In this document: one piece after another, positions 42,784-52,373 of the stretch
How the letters are laid out: each line of letters starts with the position of its first letter
Numbering within the stretch: the stretch's first letter is position 1
NCBI GenBank assembly: GCA_016713505.1
Contig: JADJPA010000001.1
Location: forward strand, 682,001 to 746,000
DNA from: Candidatus Competibacteraceae bacterium
GTDB lineage: Bacteria; Pseudomonadota; Gammaproteobacteria; Competibacterales; Competibacteraceae
Direction of reading: 5' to 3'
Length of the DNA: 64,000 bases
The notes under the pieces: model-generated
Seen by the model: the letters and a program-made list of their open reading frames with translations, nothing else
Told to the model about the DNA's origin: nothing
Database searches by the model: none
Position numbers and translations under genes: made by a program

Positions 42784-43936
42784 CCGGTTTTTCGTATCGC
42801 GTCATCTCTAGATATCCTTGCCCGCCGATTTTGTTAACCCCAGAATGGCCGCTCACGGTGACAGCCCCTTCCCAGTACTTTACCGTCAATCGCATCTCTT
42901 GCTCGGTCACTTTCGGCGTGACGGTTAAATTCAGATGTTCGGCGGGCAAACGCAACCGCCAGCCGGCGGGGTAGCGATCGCCGGTCACCGGGCTGACCCA
43001 CTCGCCGAGCGGCTGCACTTCCACATCGTTCCCGCCCAGCGAGCGAAATTGGCCATCGGCGGCAATCAGGGTGCCATTGCTTGACGGGTCCGCGCTGCCA
43101 TCCTTGCGACGCATCCGATAAAACATCAAGTCCCGCCCGTCGTCCAATTGCAGCGCGAACCAGTCCCAACCGCTCTGATCCGGCCCCAGCGCGCTAGTGC
43201 TCCATTCCCGATCCAACCAGCTTGCGCCGGTTACCGTGAAAACGCGGTCTCCCAATTGGATCGTTCCCTGGGTCGGCAAACGGGTATAAGAGTAGTAGTA
43301 CGACGCATTACCCGGTTCAGCGCTTTTCTGGCTCAAACCCCGGTCGCCTTGCAGCACGACCGATTTGGCGGCGCGCAGCGTCAGATCGAGAGCAACGTTA
43401 TCCTGGCGAGCGTGAACCCGCATCGGGAAAACCTCGGATTCAATGCCGGTTAAGGCCCAATCCTCCAACCAGACCCGAAACGGAATGGCTTGCGCTCCGG
43501 CCAGCCCCATCGCCCCCCGGCTGAAGCGTTCAAAATGATGGTGCTGCTGTTGCGCTACATCGGTCACCGCAAAATGGCCCATGTAGACTTGATTGCCGCG
43601 CCAGCTGGAATCAGGGATTGGCGGAGTCGGCGCAAGCGCGATGCGAAACAGCGTGAGTTGATAGCCGAACGGCCGCCCGCTGGCGTCAGCCAGATTCCCG
43701 GTCGCGTACCACCACTCGGTCCGAAATTCAGGATGTGGTCCGTGATCGTCGGGAAAGTCGAACCGGCGAGGTTCATAAGCGCGCTGGTAGCCGGTGTCAT
43801 CGGTTCCGCTCAAAGCGGAGCTCACCGCAATGCTTGCGATTGCGGGCGAACGAGGCCAGAACCAGTAGCCGGTCAGGCCGACGAGCGCCACCGCCACCAG
43901 CAAACCCGCTAACCACCGATAATAATAATTGAGCAT
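42773..43936 (-). CDS. Lipocalin-like (CrtC/AttH-type) secreted or membrane-anchored protein
   Basis: An N-terminal membrane segment (WLAGLLVAVALVGLTGYWFW) precedes a CrtC/AttH domain. The typical motifs are FPDDHGPHPEFRTEWWYATGNL near residue 60, MGHFAVTD, YYYSYTRLPTQG and SWLDREWSTSAL. Family members include hydroxyneurosporene synthase and attachment-linked AttH. The gene sits at the end of an ABC transporter operon, so lipid or lipophilic-substrate handling outside the inner membrane is the best guess. The ATG directly follows the permease stop (TAAATG). Confidence 0.82.
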   Translation of the reverse strand: MLNYYYRWLAGLLVAVALVGLTGYWFWPRSPAIASIAVSSALSGTDDTGYQRAYEPRRFDFPDDHGPHPEFRTEWWYATGNLADASGRPFGYQLTLFRIALAPTPPIPDSSWRGNQVYMGHFAVTDVAQQQHHHFERFSRGAMGLAGAQAIPFRVWLEDWALTGIESEVFPMRVHARQDNVALDLTLRAAKSVVLQGDRGLSQKSAEPGNASYYYSYTRLPTQGTIQLGDRVFTVTGASWLDREWSTSALGPDQSGWDWFALQLDDGRDLMFYRMRRKDGSADPSSNGTLIAADGQFRSLGGNDVEVQPLGEWVSPVTGDRYPAGWRLRLPAEHLNLTVTPKVTEQEMRLTVKYWEGAVTVSGHSGVNKIGGQGYLEMTRYEKPVSR

Positions 43937-46441
43937 TTATTCGGTCCGCAGCGCATCGGCGGGCCGAGCGCGAGCCATGCGCCAGATCGGATAAAGCCCG
44001 GCCAGTAACGCGGCGCCTATCGCCAATCCCACCGTTTCCAGCAACAGCCACGAGTCAACCTGAAAGGGCAGACTCCAGCCGAAGGCCCGGCGGTTGATGA
44101 CGAAAATCAGCACGGCCGCCAACAGCAGCCCGACGGGCACCGCCAACAGGCCAGCGATCATGCCCATGAAACCGGTCTGCAAAGACACCAAGCCGCCGAT
44201 CTCGCGCGCGGTCATCCCGGTGGCGCGCAGTACCGCGAATTCCCGCGCCCGCTCCAGTTGCAGGGCTGACAGCGCGCTCAATACCCCGACCACCGCGACC
44301 AGAATCGCCAGCAGGCGCAGCACGTTGGTGATGGTGAAGGTGCGGTCGAAGATTTCCAACGTCCGGTTTTGGATGTCGCGATTGGGGCGGATCATCAGCG
44401 GTTGCAGGCGGCCCAGCCGCTCCTGCAAGCGTTCGCGCAGCGTCGCCAGATTTTCACCTTCAACCGCGAACACCGCCGCCGAGGCTATCTCGGCATCGTG
44501 CCAGTAGCGCTGGTAGCTGGGGCGATGCAGCAGGATTCGGCCGTGCTCGGAGCCATAATCCAAGTACACTCCGGCGACGGCGAACTTCCGCTGACCCTCG
44601 GCCGTAGCCAAGGTCAGTGAATCGCCCACGCCAAGCCGCTGGCGATACGCGAGCGGCTCGCTGATCAGCACCGACTCGCCGGTCTGAAACGCACGCCATG
44701 CTTCAGCCGGATTGCCATCGATCAGGTGATAACCGGCTTGCGCGGCGGGCGCGAGTTCGACGGCGACCAACTGGATGGGACGCCCGCTGAGGTCGATGGT
44801 GACCCGGCGATAGGTGGAGACCGCCGCCACGCCGGGCGTGACGCGCAAGGCGGCCAGCGTCGCCGCTTGCAAGACCTCGGCGCTGTTGCCGCCCTCCGTA
44901 ACGGGCGGGGCGACGTACAAGTCCGCGTTCAATAAATCCTTGATCCAGATCGCCACGCCGCCCCGAAAGCTGTCCACCATCACGCCCACGCCGACCGTGG
45001 TGGCGAAGGCCACCATCAAAGCCGCAACCGCAATACCGGTCCGGCTGAGGTGGCGGGTGACGTCGCGGTTCGCCATGCGGGCCACCAAGCCCAGGCGGGC
45101 TACCAGCGGCTGATTCAGTCGCACCAGGCCGACCACGGCCGGCGGGGTCAGCAGCGCGCCGCCGAAAATTATCAGGAACAAGCCGACGAAACCAGCCACC
45201 AGCGAATGCGACACGCTCACGACCGCGCCGCCGCTGGCCAGCAACAACAATCCGGTCATGGCCAGCCGAGGGAGCGCGGTTTGCCAGCGGTTTTCCAGAT
45301 TGGCGCGGCTCAGCGCCGCGCCGGGTGGCGCATCCGCCGCTTCTCGCGCCGGCAACCAGGCCGCCGCCAGCGTCGCCAGCAGCCCCAGCGCCGCGCCTTT
45401 GGCGAGCGACCCAGGATCGATCGAAAACTCCCGAACGCTCAACACGTAATACAGATCGTTGATGGTGCGAGTGACCAGATGCACCAGTCCCGAACCGATC
45501 CATAACCCCAACAAGCCACCCAGCAGGACGCCCGCCACCCCGAGCAATAGCGCCTCACCCAGCACCCCGACGAAGAGCTCCCGGCGGCTGACGCCCAGCG
45601 CGCGCAGCATCCCCAGAAGGCTACGGCGCTGCACCACCGAAAACGACATGGCGTTGTAAATCAGAAACGTGCCCACCACCAACGCCAGCAGGCTCATCGC
45701 GGTCAGATTGAGCGAAAAAGCGGCACTGAGGTCGGCTGTGGCCTGATTGCGTCCTTCCGCCCGCTCCAGTCGTAAATTCGCGGGCAGCCAAGCTCGCAGT
45801 TCGGCGGCGGCGCGTTCGCCGGCGGCACCGCTCGGTAGGATCAGATCGATGTGGCTAAGCCGGCCTGATAAGCCCAACACTCCCTGCGCGGTACTGATGT
45901 CGGTAACGATCAAGCCGTCCAGTTCCGCGCCTTCCAAGGTGCCAGCACGTTTTAAAATGAACCGCTTTTCGCCGCGTTGCAGGGTCACCTGTTCGCCCGA
46001 GGCGCGTGGCAGCAGCGCGGCGTCTGGATCTGACAGCAATGCCCGCAGGTTGAAATCACGGCCCGTGACGTCGGCGGCAACGGAGCGGAACGGCGCTTCC
46101 GCGAAAGGATCGATACCGAAAATTTGCAGCAACTGGCCGGGGCGATCGGCGCGCGGTAGATAACCTGTTACCACTGGCGCGGCGAATCGGAAACCGCGCT
46201 CGACCCGTAATTCGCGGTAGAGCGCTTCGGGTACGCCGCGTGGGTCGCCGCTGATTTGGTGGGTGGCGCGCCCGGTGATGCGGTTCATGGCGAGCTCGAA
46301 ACCCCGGCGGGCGCTGGCGTTAGCGAGATCCACGGCCAGCACCACCGCCACGCCCAGCGCGATGCCGAGCACGGCTAACCCCAATTGCCAGGGATGCCGC
46401 AAGGGATGACGGAACAAGGCGCGCCAGAGCAGCGGAGTCAC
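43937..46441 (-). CDS. FtsX-like ABC transporter permease
   Basis: The 834-residue protein has an N-terminal span (GLAVLGIALGVAVVLAVDLA), a large periplasmic domain and a first FtsX core (LLALVVGTFLIYNAMSFSVVQRRSLLGMLRALG). A second core ends with VVGVLSALSALQLERAREFAVLRATGM and a final segment WRMARARPADALRTE. This two-FtsX layout is seen in transporters for lipoproteins or secreted lipid-like substrates (MacB/LolCE type). The ATG overlaps the ATPase gene by four bases. With the following CrtC/AttH-like protein it forms one export unit. Confidence 0.9.
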   Translation of the reverse strand: MTPLLWRALFRHPLRHPWQLGLAVLGIALGVAVVLAVDLANASARRGFELAMNRITGRATHQISGDPRGVPEALYRELRVERGFRFAAPVVTGYLPRADRPGQLLQIFGIDPFAEAPFRSVAADVTGRDFNLRALLSDPDAALLPRASGEQVTLQRGEKRFILKRAGTLEGAELDGLIVTDISTAQGVLGLSGRLSHIDLILPSGAAGERAAAELRAWLPANLRLERAEGRNQATADLSAAFSLNLTAMSLLALVVGTFLIYNAMSFSVVQRRSLLGMLRALGVSRRELFVGVLGEALLLGVAGVLLGGLLGLWIGSGLVHLVTRTINDLYYVLSVREFSIDPGSLAKGAALGLLATLAAAWLPAREAADAPPGAALSRANLENRWQTALPRLAMTGLLLLASGGAVVSVSHSLVAGFVGLFLIIFGGALLTPPAVVGLVRLNQPLVARLGLVARMANRDVTRHLSRTGIAVAALMVAFATTVGVGVMVDSFRGGVAIWIKDLLNADLYVAPPVTEGGNSAEVLQAATLAALRVTPGVAAVSTYRRVTIDLSGRPIQLVAVELAPAAQAGYHLIDGNPAEAWRAFQTGESVLISEPLAYRQRLGVGDSLTLATAEGQRKFAVAGVYLDYGSEHGRILLHRPSYQRYWHDAEIASAAVFAVEGENLATLRERLQERLGRLQPLMIRPNRDIQNRTLEIFDRTFTITNVLRLLAILVAVVGVLSALSALQLERAREFAVLRATGMTAREIGGLVSLQTGFMGMIAGLLAVPVGLLLAAVLIFVINRRAFGWSLPFQVDSWLLLETVGLAIGAALLAGLYPIWRMARARPADALRTE

Positions 46442-47139
46442 AGGGTGATTTCCCGGATATGCCCGGCTTCCAGGTGGAGTATCCGGTCGGCGCGAACGGC
46501 GACCTTCCGGCTGTGAGTCACCATAATGATGGTGGTTCCCGATTGGCGATGCAGCTTCAGCAGTAGCTCCAGGATGCGTTCGCCGGTGACGGTATCTAGA
46601 TTGCCGGTCGGCTCGTCGGCTAACAGCAGCGCAGGCTGGTGAACCACGGCCCGAGCCAGCGCCAGCCGTTGTTGTTCGCCGCCGGACAGGCGTTCGGGAA
46701 AGCTGCGCCGGCGGTTGTCCAAGCCGATAGTTTCCAGTAACTCCAGGGCCCGAGCGCGCTGTTCGGTGGTGGTAAAACCGTTCAATTCCAACGGTAGCAG
46801 CAGATTTTCCTCGACGGTCAAGGTCGGAATGAGATTGAAGAATTGAAAGACGAAGCCGATATGGCGGCGGCGGAACCGGGTGCGCTCGATCTCGTTCAGA
46901 TCCGTGAGCACCCGGCCGTCGATACAGAGGGTTCCGGCATCCGGCAGGTCGATTCCGCCGAGCAGATTCAACAAGGTAGATTTGCCGGAACCCGACTGTC
47001 CGAGCAACGCCACGAATTCGCCTCGATTGATCTCCAGGCTCAAGTCGGCGAAGATGACCCGTTTTTGATCGCCTTCGGCATAGTGTTTGTTTAGGTTGTG
47101 AAGGGTTATAAAGACCGCTGATGAGTGTTCTGATCGCAT
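46438..47139 (-). CDS. ABC transporter ATP-binding protein (LolD/MacB type)
   Basis: The 233-residue ATPase has Walker A GQSGSGKSTLLN, signature LSGGEQQRLALARA, Walker B LLLADEPTGNLD and the following His in MVTHS. This subtype partners with FtsX-fold permeases, and the next gene encodes one. The gene is the first of three and diverges from the polysaccharide locus across a gap of about 220 bp that holds three phased 11-bp repeats. Confidence 0.95.
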   Translation of the reverse strand: MRSEHSSAVFITLHNLNKHYAEGDQKRVIFADLSLEINRGEFVALLGQSGSGKSTLLNLLGGIDLPDAGTLCIDGRVLTDLNEIERTRFRRRHIGFVFQFFNLIPTLTVEENLLLPLELNGFTTTEQRARALELLETIGLDNRRRSFPERLSGGEQQRLALARAVVHQPALLLADEPTGNLDTVTGERILELLLKLHRQSGTTIIMVTHSRKVAVRADRILHLEAGHIREITL

Positions 47140-47187
47140 GATGGCTATAGACTGCTGAACCGCTCGGTCGTTACGATGGCGATATTT

Positions 47188-47220
47188 TATGTGGATAATA
47201 TGTGGAAAATACGCGGATAA
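47188..47220. repeat. Three tandem 11-bp repeats in a divergent promoter region
   Basis: TATGTGGATAA, TATGTGGAAAA and TACGCGGATAA follow each other without spacers at 47188, 47199 and 47210. A period of 11 bp is about one helical turn, so a repeat-binding regulator would contact one face of the DNA. The array lies between the ABC transporter and the polysaccharide operon. Confidence 0.75.
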
Positions 47221-47359
47221 TTAGTTTCTAATAGATCGGTTGGCGTTTACTGCTCCAGCCGCCAGCGGTTTGGCGAGGCGGAATGGCGATTCGGTCGGGC
47301 CGGACTGTCGAATCGAGCGAGTGATTTGGATATTTCAATGGTATTGGGGGTTGTAGCGG

Positions 47360-48049
47360 ATGCAAAAGCGTGAGGTGTTGGGTAGATGGGCCAATATCGG
47401 GGGAGTGATGGCAGCCGTTGTTTTATTGGCCGCCTGTGCCAAGCCAGAGAGTGGTCTGCCGCCATCGACGGCTTATAGCTCCCAGACTTCTACACCGGAA
47501 ACCTATAACTATCAGATAGGTCCGGGTGACCAGCTCCAGATTTTCGTCTGGCGTAACCCCGAAGTTTCGCAGACCGTCACCGTCCGACCGGACGGCAAAA
47601 TCACGACGCCGTTGGTGGAGGATTTGCAGGCCAGCGGCAAGACGCCCAACCAACTGGCTCGCGATCTGGAAAAGGCGCTGGAAACCTATATCCGCCAGCC
47701 TATTGTCACCGTGATCGTCGCGGGGGGTATCGGTCCCTACAGCGAGCAGATCCGGGTCATCGGCCAAGTCAACAGCCAGCAGAGCACCTCCACTGACACC
47801 AGTCGGTCGGCCGGACCGCGGGCGCAAGCGATCGCCTACCGGCAGAAAATGACTTTGTTGGACGTGATGGTGGCCGTGGGCGGCTTGAGCGAGTTCGCCG
47901 ATGGCAACCGGACCAAGGTGGTGCGCATCGTCGAGGGCAAGCAGCAGGAGTATCAAGTGCGCTTGAACGATCTCCTCAACGGCGATATCACCGCGAATGT
48001 CGACATGTTGCCTGGAGATATCCTGATCGTTCCTGAATCGTGGTTTTGA
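47360..48049 (+). CDS. XrtA-type polysaccharide export lipoprotein (Wza/EpsD-like)
   Basis: A lipoprotein signal ends in LLAAC (Cys26). The Poly_export domain begins YNYQIGPGDQLQIFVWRNPEVSQTVTVRPDG (shown in part: IGPGDQLQIFVW) and is followed by a SLBB-like region (IRVIGQVNS) and a closing MLPGDILIVPESWF. Such proteins form the outer membrane polysaccharide channel or its periplasmic partner. At 229 residues it is short, as in the XrtA-associated form. It is the first gene of the exopolysaccharide block. Confidence 0.88.
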   Translation: MQKREVLGRWANIGGVMAAVVLLAACAKPESGLPPSTAYSSQTSTPETYNYQIGPGDQLQIFVWRNPEVSQTVTVRPDGKITTPLVEDLQASGKTPNQLARDLEKALETYIRQPIVTVIVAGGIGPYSEQIRVIGQVNSQQSTSTDTSRSAGPRAQAIAYRQKMTLLDVMVAVGGLSEFADGNRTKVVRIVEGKQQEYQVRLNDLLNGDITANVDMLPGDILIVPESWF

Positions 48050-48079
48050 GCTGATGGTGGCGGGCCAAGAGAGTCGGAC

Positions 48080-49633
48080 ATGAACGATCTTGTCGAGCAA
48101 ATCCTGAGCTATATGCGCGGGATATGGCGTAAGCGCTGGTATGCCATGGCCTTGGCGTGGCTGATTTGTGTGATCGGCTGGATCGTGGTGCTCAGACTGC
48201 CCGATCAGTATGAAGTCTCGGCCAAGGCTTTCGTGGACACGCAAACCATCTTGCGGCCCCTGCTGCAAGGGTTGACGGTGGAAGTCAATCCCGACACTCA
48301 GGTCGGGTTGATCATGAAAACCTTGTTGACTCGCCCGAATCTGGAACAGATCGCCCACAAAGCCGGTTTGGACAACCAGATTCAGGACTTGGAGGCTAGG
48401 GAGCGGTGGCTCACCAAGCTCCAGAACAAGATTAACTTGGTGGGTACGGGTCGGGAGAAGGAAAATCTTTACACGATTACCTACGAGGATCGCGATCCGC
48501 AGTTTGCGAAGCGGGTGGTGGAGTCGGCGCTGGCGGTTTTCGAGAGCAATTTGGTCGGTGGCAACCAACAGGATTCCGCGGCCGCCCAGCGGTTTCTCGA
48601 TGAACAAATCGCCGATTACGAGGTTCGGCTGCTGGAAGCCGAAGACCGGCTCAAGGCGTTCAAGCTCAAAAATGCGGGGTTGATGCCTTCGGAAGGCCAG
48701 AACTACAACGGCCGCTTGCAGCAATACGCCTCGGATCTTTCCGCGGGGCGGCTGGAGCTTTCCCAAGCGGAAAACCGCCGTAATTCCTTGCAACAGCAGC
48801 TCGGTCAAGCCCTCCAGCAGCAGCTGCGCGGCGACGGCGAGGTGGTCGCCTTGCCCATCGACCAGCGCATTCAGAGCTTGGAGCAGAACCTGGATGAGCT
48901 GTTGATCAAATTCACTGCCAAGCATCCAGATGTCAATATATTGAAACAGACTATCGCCGATCTGAAAAAACAGCGCGAGCAGGAGCGCATGCGCTATGCA
49001 GCCAGTTTGGCCGAGAGCGGCAACGGCGGTTCCAGGGCGCAAAACGTCAATACCGTCTATCAGCAGCTCAAGGTCAGGCTGGCTGAGGAAGAGGCTAATG
49101 TCGCTTCGCTGCGGGTCAGGGTCGACGAGTACCAAAGGCGTTATCGAGAGCTACAGTCACAAGTCAGCGTCTTGCCGCAGATTGAAGCCGAATTGGCGGC
49201 GCTGAACCGCGACTACGAAGTCACCCGCAAGAAATACGATGAACTGGTGTCGCGGCGCGAATCGGTGAAATTGTCTCAAGAAGCCGAACGCTCCAAACAA
49301 GAGATCCGTTTCAAGATTCTCGATCCGCCTCGCGTGCCGTTGAAACCGACCGGCCCCAACCGGCTGTTGTTGATGTCCGCGGTGCTGGGCGCCGGTTTGG
49401 CGGCCGGTATGGGGCTGGCTTTCCTGATCGCGCAACTCTGGCCTACCTTCGACAGCCGTTTCAGCCTGAAGCAGATCGCCGACATTCCGGTGTTTGGCAG
49501 CGTCAGCGCGGTCCTGCCGCCGGCCGTCGTCAGCCGAGAGCGCAGAATGGCGATCGTGTATGTCGGATTGGTCGGGATACTGATGTTGGTCTACGCCGGC
49601 TTGATCATTGTCGACCAAGTGGGGTTTCAATGA
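48080..49633 (+). CDS. XrtA-type polysaccharide chain-length determinant (Wzz/GNVR)
   Basis: The 517-residue protein has a membrane segment near residue 30 (MALAWLICVIGWIVVLRLP), then the Wzz domain (YEVSAKAFVDTQTILRPLLQGL), a long coiled-coil region rich in Gln/Glu/Leu, a GNVR-type segment (LAALNRDYEVTRKKYDELVSRRE) and a C-terminal pair of membrane segments (LLLMSAVLGAGLAAGMGLAFL and YVGLVGILMLVYAGLIIV). It is separated from the cognate kinase, which is encoded next. Confidence 0.9.
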   Translation: MNDLVEQILSYMRGIWRKRWYAMALAWLICVIGWIVVLRLPDQYEVSAKAFVDTQTILRPLLQGLTVEVNPDTQVGLIMKTLLTRPNLEQIAHKAGLDNQIQDLEARERWLTKLQNKINLVGTGREKENLYTITYEDRDPQFAKRVVESALAVFESNLVGGNQQDSAAAQRFLDEQIADYEVRLLEAEDRLKAFKLKNAGLMPSEGQNYNGRLQQYASDLSAGRLELSQAENRRNSLQQQLGQALQQQLRGDGEVVALPIDQRIQSLEQNLDELLIKFTAKHPDVNILKQTIADLKKQREQERMRYAASLAESGNGGSRAQNVNTVYQQLKVRLAEEEANVASLRVRVDEYQRRYRELQSQVSVLPQIEAELAALNRDYEVTRKKYDELVSRRESVKLSQEAERSKQEIRFKILDPPRVPLKPTGPNRLLLMSAVLGAGLAAGMGLAFLIAQLWPTFDSRFSLKQIADIPVFGSVSAVLPPAVVSRERRMAIVYVGLVGILMLVYAGLIIVDQVGFQ

Positions 49634-49661
49634 CCGCGAGCGGGTGGTAGGGAGAAGGACG

Positions 49662-50591
49662 ATGGATAGTATTGAAAAAGCCATGTTCGGTCGGTCGCCG
49701 GCTCCAGGCGCGAGCGCGCCGCCCGTCGTGCGCCCGCCGGTTGCCGGTCCGGGAGACAGCATCGAAAGAACCGCTGGGTTGACCAAGGAGCAGACCGTCG
49801 TTCGCGTTCCCGAGGCGGTTAACAAGCGAACCCAGCGCTCGGTGACGCTGGATATGGAACGGATGCGCGCCGCGGGTTTGTTGGTTGTGGACGCCCAACG
49901 CAGTCGGACCAAGGAAGAGTATCGCCACATCAAACGGACGTTGCTCATGAACATGGACGGTAAAGGCGCGACCATCGCCAAACATCCGAATCTGGTGGGG
50001 ATAACCAGCGCCCGCCCCGGCGAGGGCAAAACGTTTACCGCGTGCAATCTGGCCTTGAGCATCGCGACCGAGCGCAACCGCACGGTTTTGCTGGTGGATG
50101 CTGATATCCTCAGACCCTCGGTCACCAAAACCCTGGGGTTCGAGGCCGAACAAGGGCTGGTGGATTTTTTAATCGATGACCGGCTGGATTTGGCGGATGT
50201 GCTGGTCAATACCAACATTCCCGCGTTGACCGTTTTGCCGGCGGGGGGCACCCACCATTTGTCGGCGGAATTGCTGGCGAGCGAAAACATGCGGCGCTTG
50301 ACCTCGGAGATGAGCCAGCGCTATCCCGACCGGATCATTATTTTCGATGCGCCTCCCTTGCTGGCGACGACCGAGGCCAGCATTTTGGCCAGCCTGATGG
50401 GGCAAGTCATCATGGTGGTCGAGGCGGAGAAAACCCTGCAATCCCAGGTGAAAGACGCCTTGTCCATGCTAAATCCCGATCAGATCGTCGGATTCCTACT
50501 GAACAAAACCCGCGAGGTTTTCGGTTCGAAGTATCGTACTTACGATTATGGTTACCAGTACAGTCGCGGTAGCGGAGAGGAAGTCGGATAA
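49662..50591 (+). CDS. XrtA-type tyrosine autokinase (CpsD/CapB-like)
   Basis: A BY-kinase ATPase fold is shown by Walker A TSARPGEGKTFTACNLA, Walker A' VLLVDADILRPS and Walker B IIIFDAPPLLATTEA. The C-terminus is Tyr-rich (YRTYDYGYQYSRG), the expected autophosphorylation cluster. The ATG at 49662 has GAGAAGG just upstream, and MDSIEKAMFG is the usual start of this subfamily; the frame is open from 49608. It works with the chain-length determinant to control polymer export. Confidence 0.93.
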   Translation: MDSIEKAMFGRSPAPGASAPPVVRPPVAGPGDSIERTAGLTKEQTVVRVPEAVNKRTQRSVTLDMERMRAAGLLVVDAQRSRTKEEYRHIKRTLLMNMDGKGATIAKHPNLVGITSARPGEGKTFTACNLALSIATERNRTVLLVDADILRPSVTKTLGFEAEQGLVDFLIDDRLDLADVLVNTNIPALTVLPAGGTHHLSAELLASENMRRLTSEMSQRYPDRIIIFDAPPLLATTEASILASLMGQVIMVVEAEKTLQSQVKDALSMLNPDQIVGFLLNKTREVFGSKYRTYDYGYQYSRGSGEEVG

Positions 50592-50623
50592 CCGATGGGG
50601 TTGTCCGGTCTTGGAGGGGAAAC

Positions 50624-52366
50624 ATGAAATTCGCAAGCCGCGTGCAAACGACCGAAGGACGCCGGAGCCTCAAGCTGAGCAAAGCCTTATTGGCGGCGGC
50701 GCTGGCGGTGGGCTGCGCTCGGGCGCAGGCCCAAGAAGTCGATAATAGAGCGGGAGAGTGGCGCATCACCCCGCGCATCAGTCTCGGTTCCACCTATTCG
50801 GATAATATTAGGCTGGCGCCTGCTAACGCCGAGCACGATCTCCTCTTCCATGTGGATCCGGGCCTGAGCGTACGCAAGCGGGGAGGACGGCTCGATCTGC
50901 GGCTCGATTACACGGCCCAAGGGCTGCTGTACACCAACAACGGTGACGCCAGCACGATCAATAATGAACTACAGGCGTTTGGAACCGCCGAGCTTTTGCA
51001 GAAAAACCTGTTTTTGGACGCTTATGGCTTGATCTCGCAAGTAGCCGTCAGCTCGAACGGGCGGACCGATGCCGGCAACTTGGGGTCGGCCGGTGGGGTT
51101 CCTTCCGGTTTGTCCGTCTTCAGCAATTTCGATTTGGGGCTGCCGGGCGGGAGAGATTTGTTCAACCCGCTGACCATTTTCAACGATATTGCGCTGACCG
51201 ACAATCAAGCGACCGGTTATCGTTTTGGGATCAGCCCCTACTGGCGCCAGAATCTAGGGGGTTGGGCCGATGTCTTGTTGCGCTACCGCTACGATACGGT
51301 GTTTTATGACGAAGAAAGCAACGTCGACCCACAACAGCCGGATGTCAGGACCACGACCGGTGACAGCCAGATCAATACGGTCGAATTGAATCTGACCAGC
51401 GGCCGTCAATCCAGCAAGGTACGTTGGAATGTCGCTTATTTTTATCAGCAAGAACAGCAGGATAATCAACAAACCGTCAACGCCCTCGCCAATGGTGACG
51501 ACAAGCAAGAACACGCCACCGCTCAGTTGAACTATCAACTCGACAAAGAGTGGGCTTTGCTGGGTGAAGCGGGCTACGAAAACAATCAGGTCACGGGTTT
51601 CGCAAATAGCCCCGATGGCACCTATTGGGGCCTGGGGGCGGTCTGGACGCCCAGCCGTTTCTTGGAAGTCAAAGGGTTGTATGGGCCGGATGTCAACGAG
51701 CTATCCGGGCGCTGGAATCCATCGACCCGCACCAACTTGCGGATCAGCCGGCGCAAGCAGGATTTTGGGGTCGATCCGGGCGTGCGCTGGCAGGGTTTGT
51801 TCAATCACCGGACTCGGGCCAGCGTGTGGTCGCTGGCCTATACCGATGAAGTGACCAACGAGCGGCAATTGTTTGGTAACGGGTTGCTCGGCGTGGGTCC
51901 GGACGGCCAACCCCTGCCTCTCAGCGATCAGGGTCAGGCCGTGGCTACCGAAGGACCATTCGGCCTGAGCAACCGCAATTTTCGGCGCAAGCGGTTCGAT
52001 GCGGGCATGACCTATCGACGCGGCTCGACCGACTGGTCGATCAATGCGTTTAACGAGGATCGGACCGGTCAAAACACCACGGATGACGAAAAGATTTACG
52101 GGGCCGGCGCGCTTTGGACGTGGCGATTCGCGCCCCGGACCGCCTCGTTTATCGGAACGGGCTGGGAGCGCGATGAGTTGGGTGAAAATCAACAAGGCCA
52201 GGTTCAGAATAACGAGTATTGGGTATCGGTGATTGGCTTGGCGCGGGCGTTCACGCCCGATGCGGGCGGTTTGATCAGCTATCGCTATTACGAGAACGAC
52301 GCCGACCCCGCCGAGCGAGGTTTTCGTGAGAACCGGCTTAATATTCGTTTTAATATGAAATTTTAA
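50624..52366 (+). CDS. PEP-CTERM/XrtA-associated outer membrane beta-barrel protein
   Basis: A signal-like N-terminus (LSKALLAAALAVGCARAQA) leads to a 550-residue region of alternating polar and hydrophobic strands (for example SLGSTYSDNIRLAP, RLDLRLDYTAQGLLYTN, VLLRYRYDTVFYDEE). It ends ENRLNIRFNMKF, with a terminal Phe as in many barrel proteins. This matches the PEP-CTERM system-associated outer membrane family (TIGR03016 type). It sits between the kinase and an ATPase gene, as in XrtA loci, and may be the outer membrane exit for the polymer. Confidence 0.85.
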   Translation: MKFASRVQTTEGRRSLKLSKALLAAALAVGCARAQAQEVDNRAGEWRITPRISLGSTYSDNIRLAPANAEHDLLFHVDPGLSVRKRGGRLDLRLDYTAQGLLYTNNGDASTINNELQAFGTAELLQKNLFLDAYGLISQVAVSSNGRTDAGNLGSAGGVPSGLSVFSNFDLGLPGGRDLFNPLTIFNDIALTDNQATGYRFGISPYWRQNLGGWADVLLRYRYDTVFYDEESNVDPQQPDVRTTTGDSQINTVELNLTSGRQSSKVRWNVAYFYQQEQQDNQQTVNALANGDDKQEHATAQLNYQLDKEWALLGEAGYENNQVTGFANSPDGTYWGLGAVWTPSRFLEVKGLYGPDVNELSGRWNPSTRTNLRISRRKQDFGVDPGVRWQGLFNHRTRASVWSLAYTDEVTNERQLFGNGLLGVGPDGQPLPLSDQGQAVATEGPFGLSNRNFRRKRFDAGMTYRRGSTDWSINAFNEDRTGQNTTDDEKIYGAGALWTWRFAPRTASFIGTGWERDELGENQQGQVQNNEYWVSVIGLARAFTPDAGGLISYRYYENDADPAERGFRENRLNIRFNMKF

Positions 52367-52373
52367 ATCCTAA

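Noticed and set aside
47423..49135. Antisense open frame of 570 codons across the polysaccharide export genes
   Set aside because: GC-rich third positions keep the complementary frame open. The plus-strand products are clear family members.
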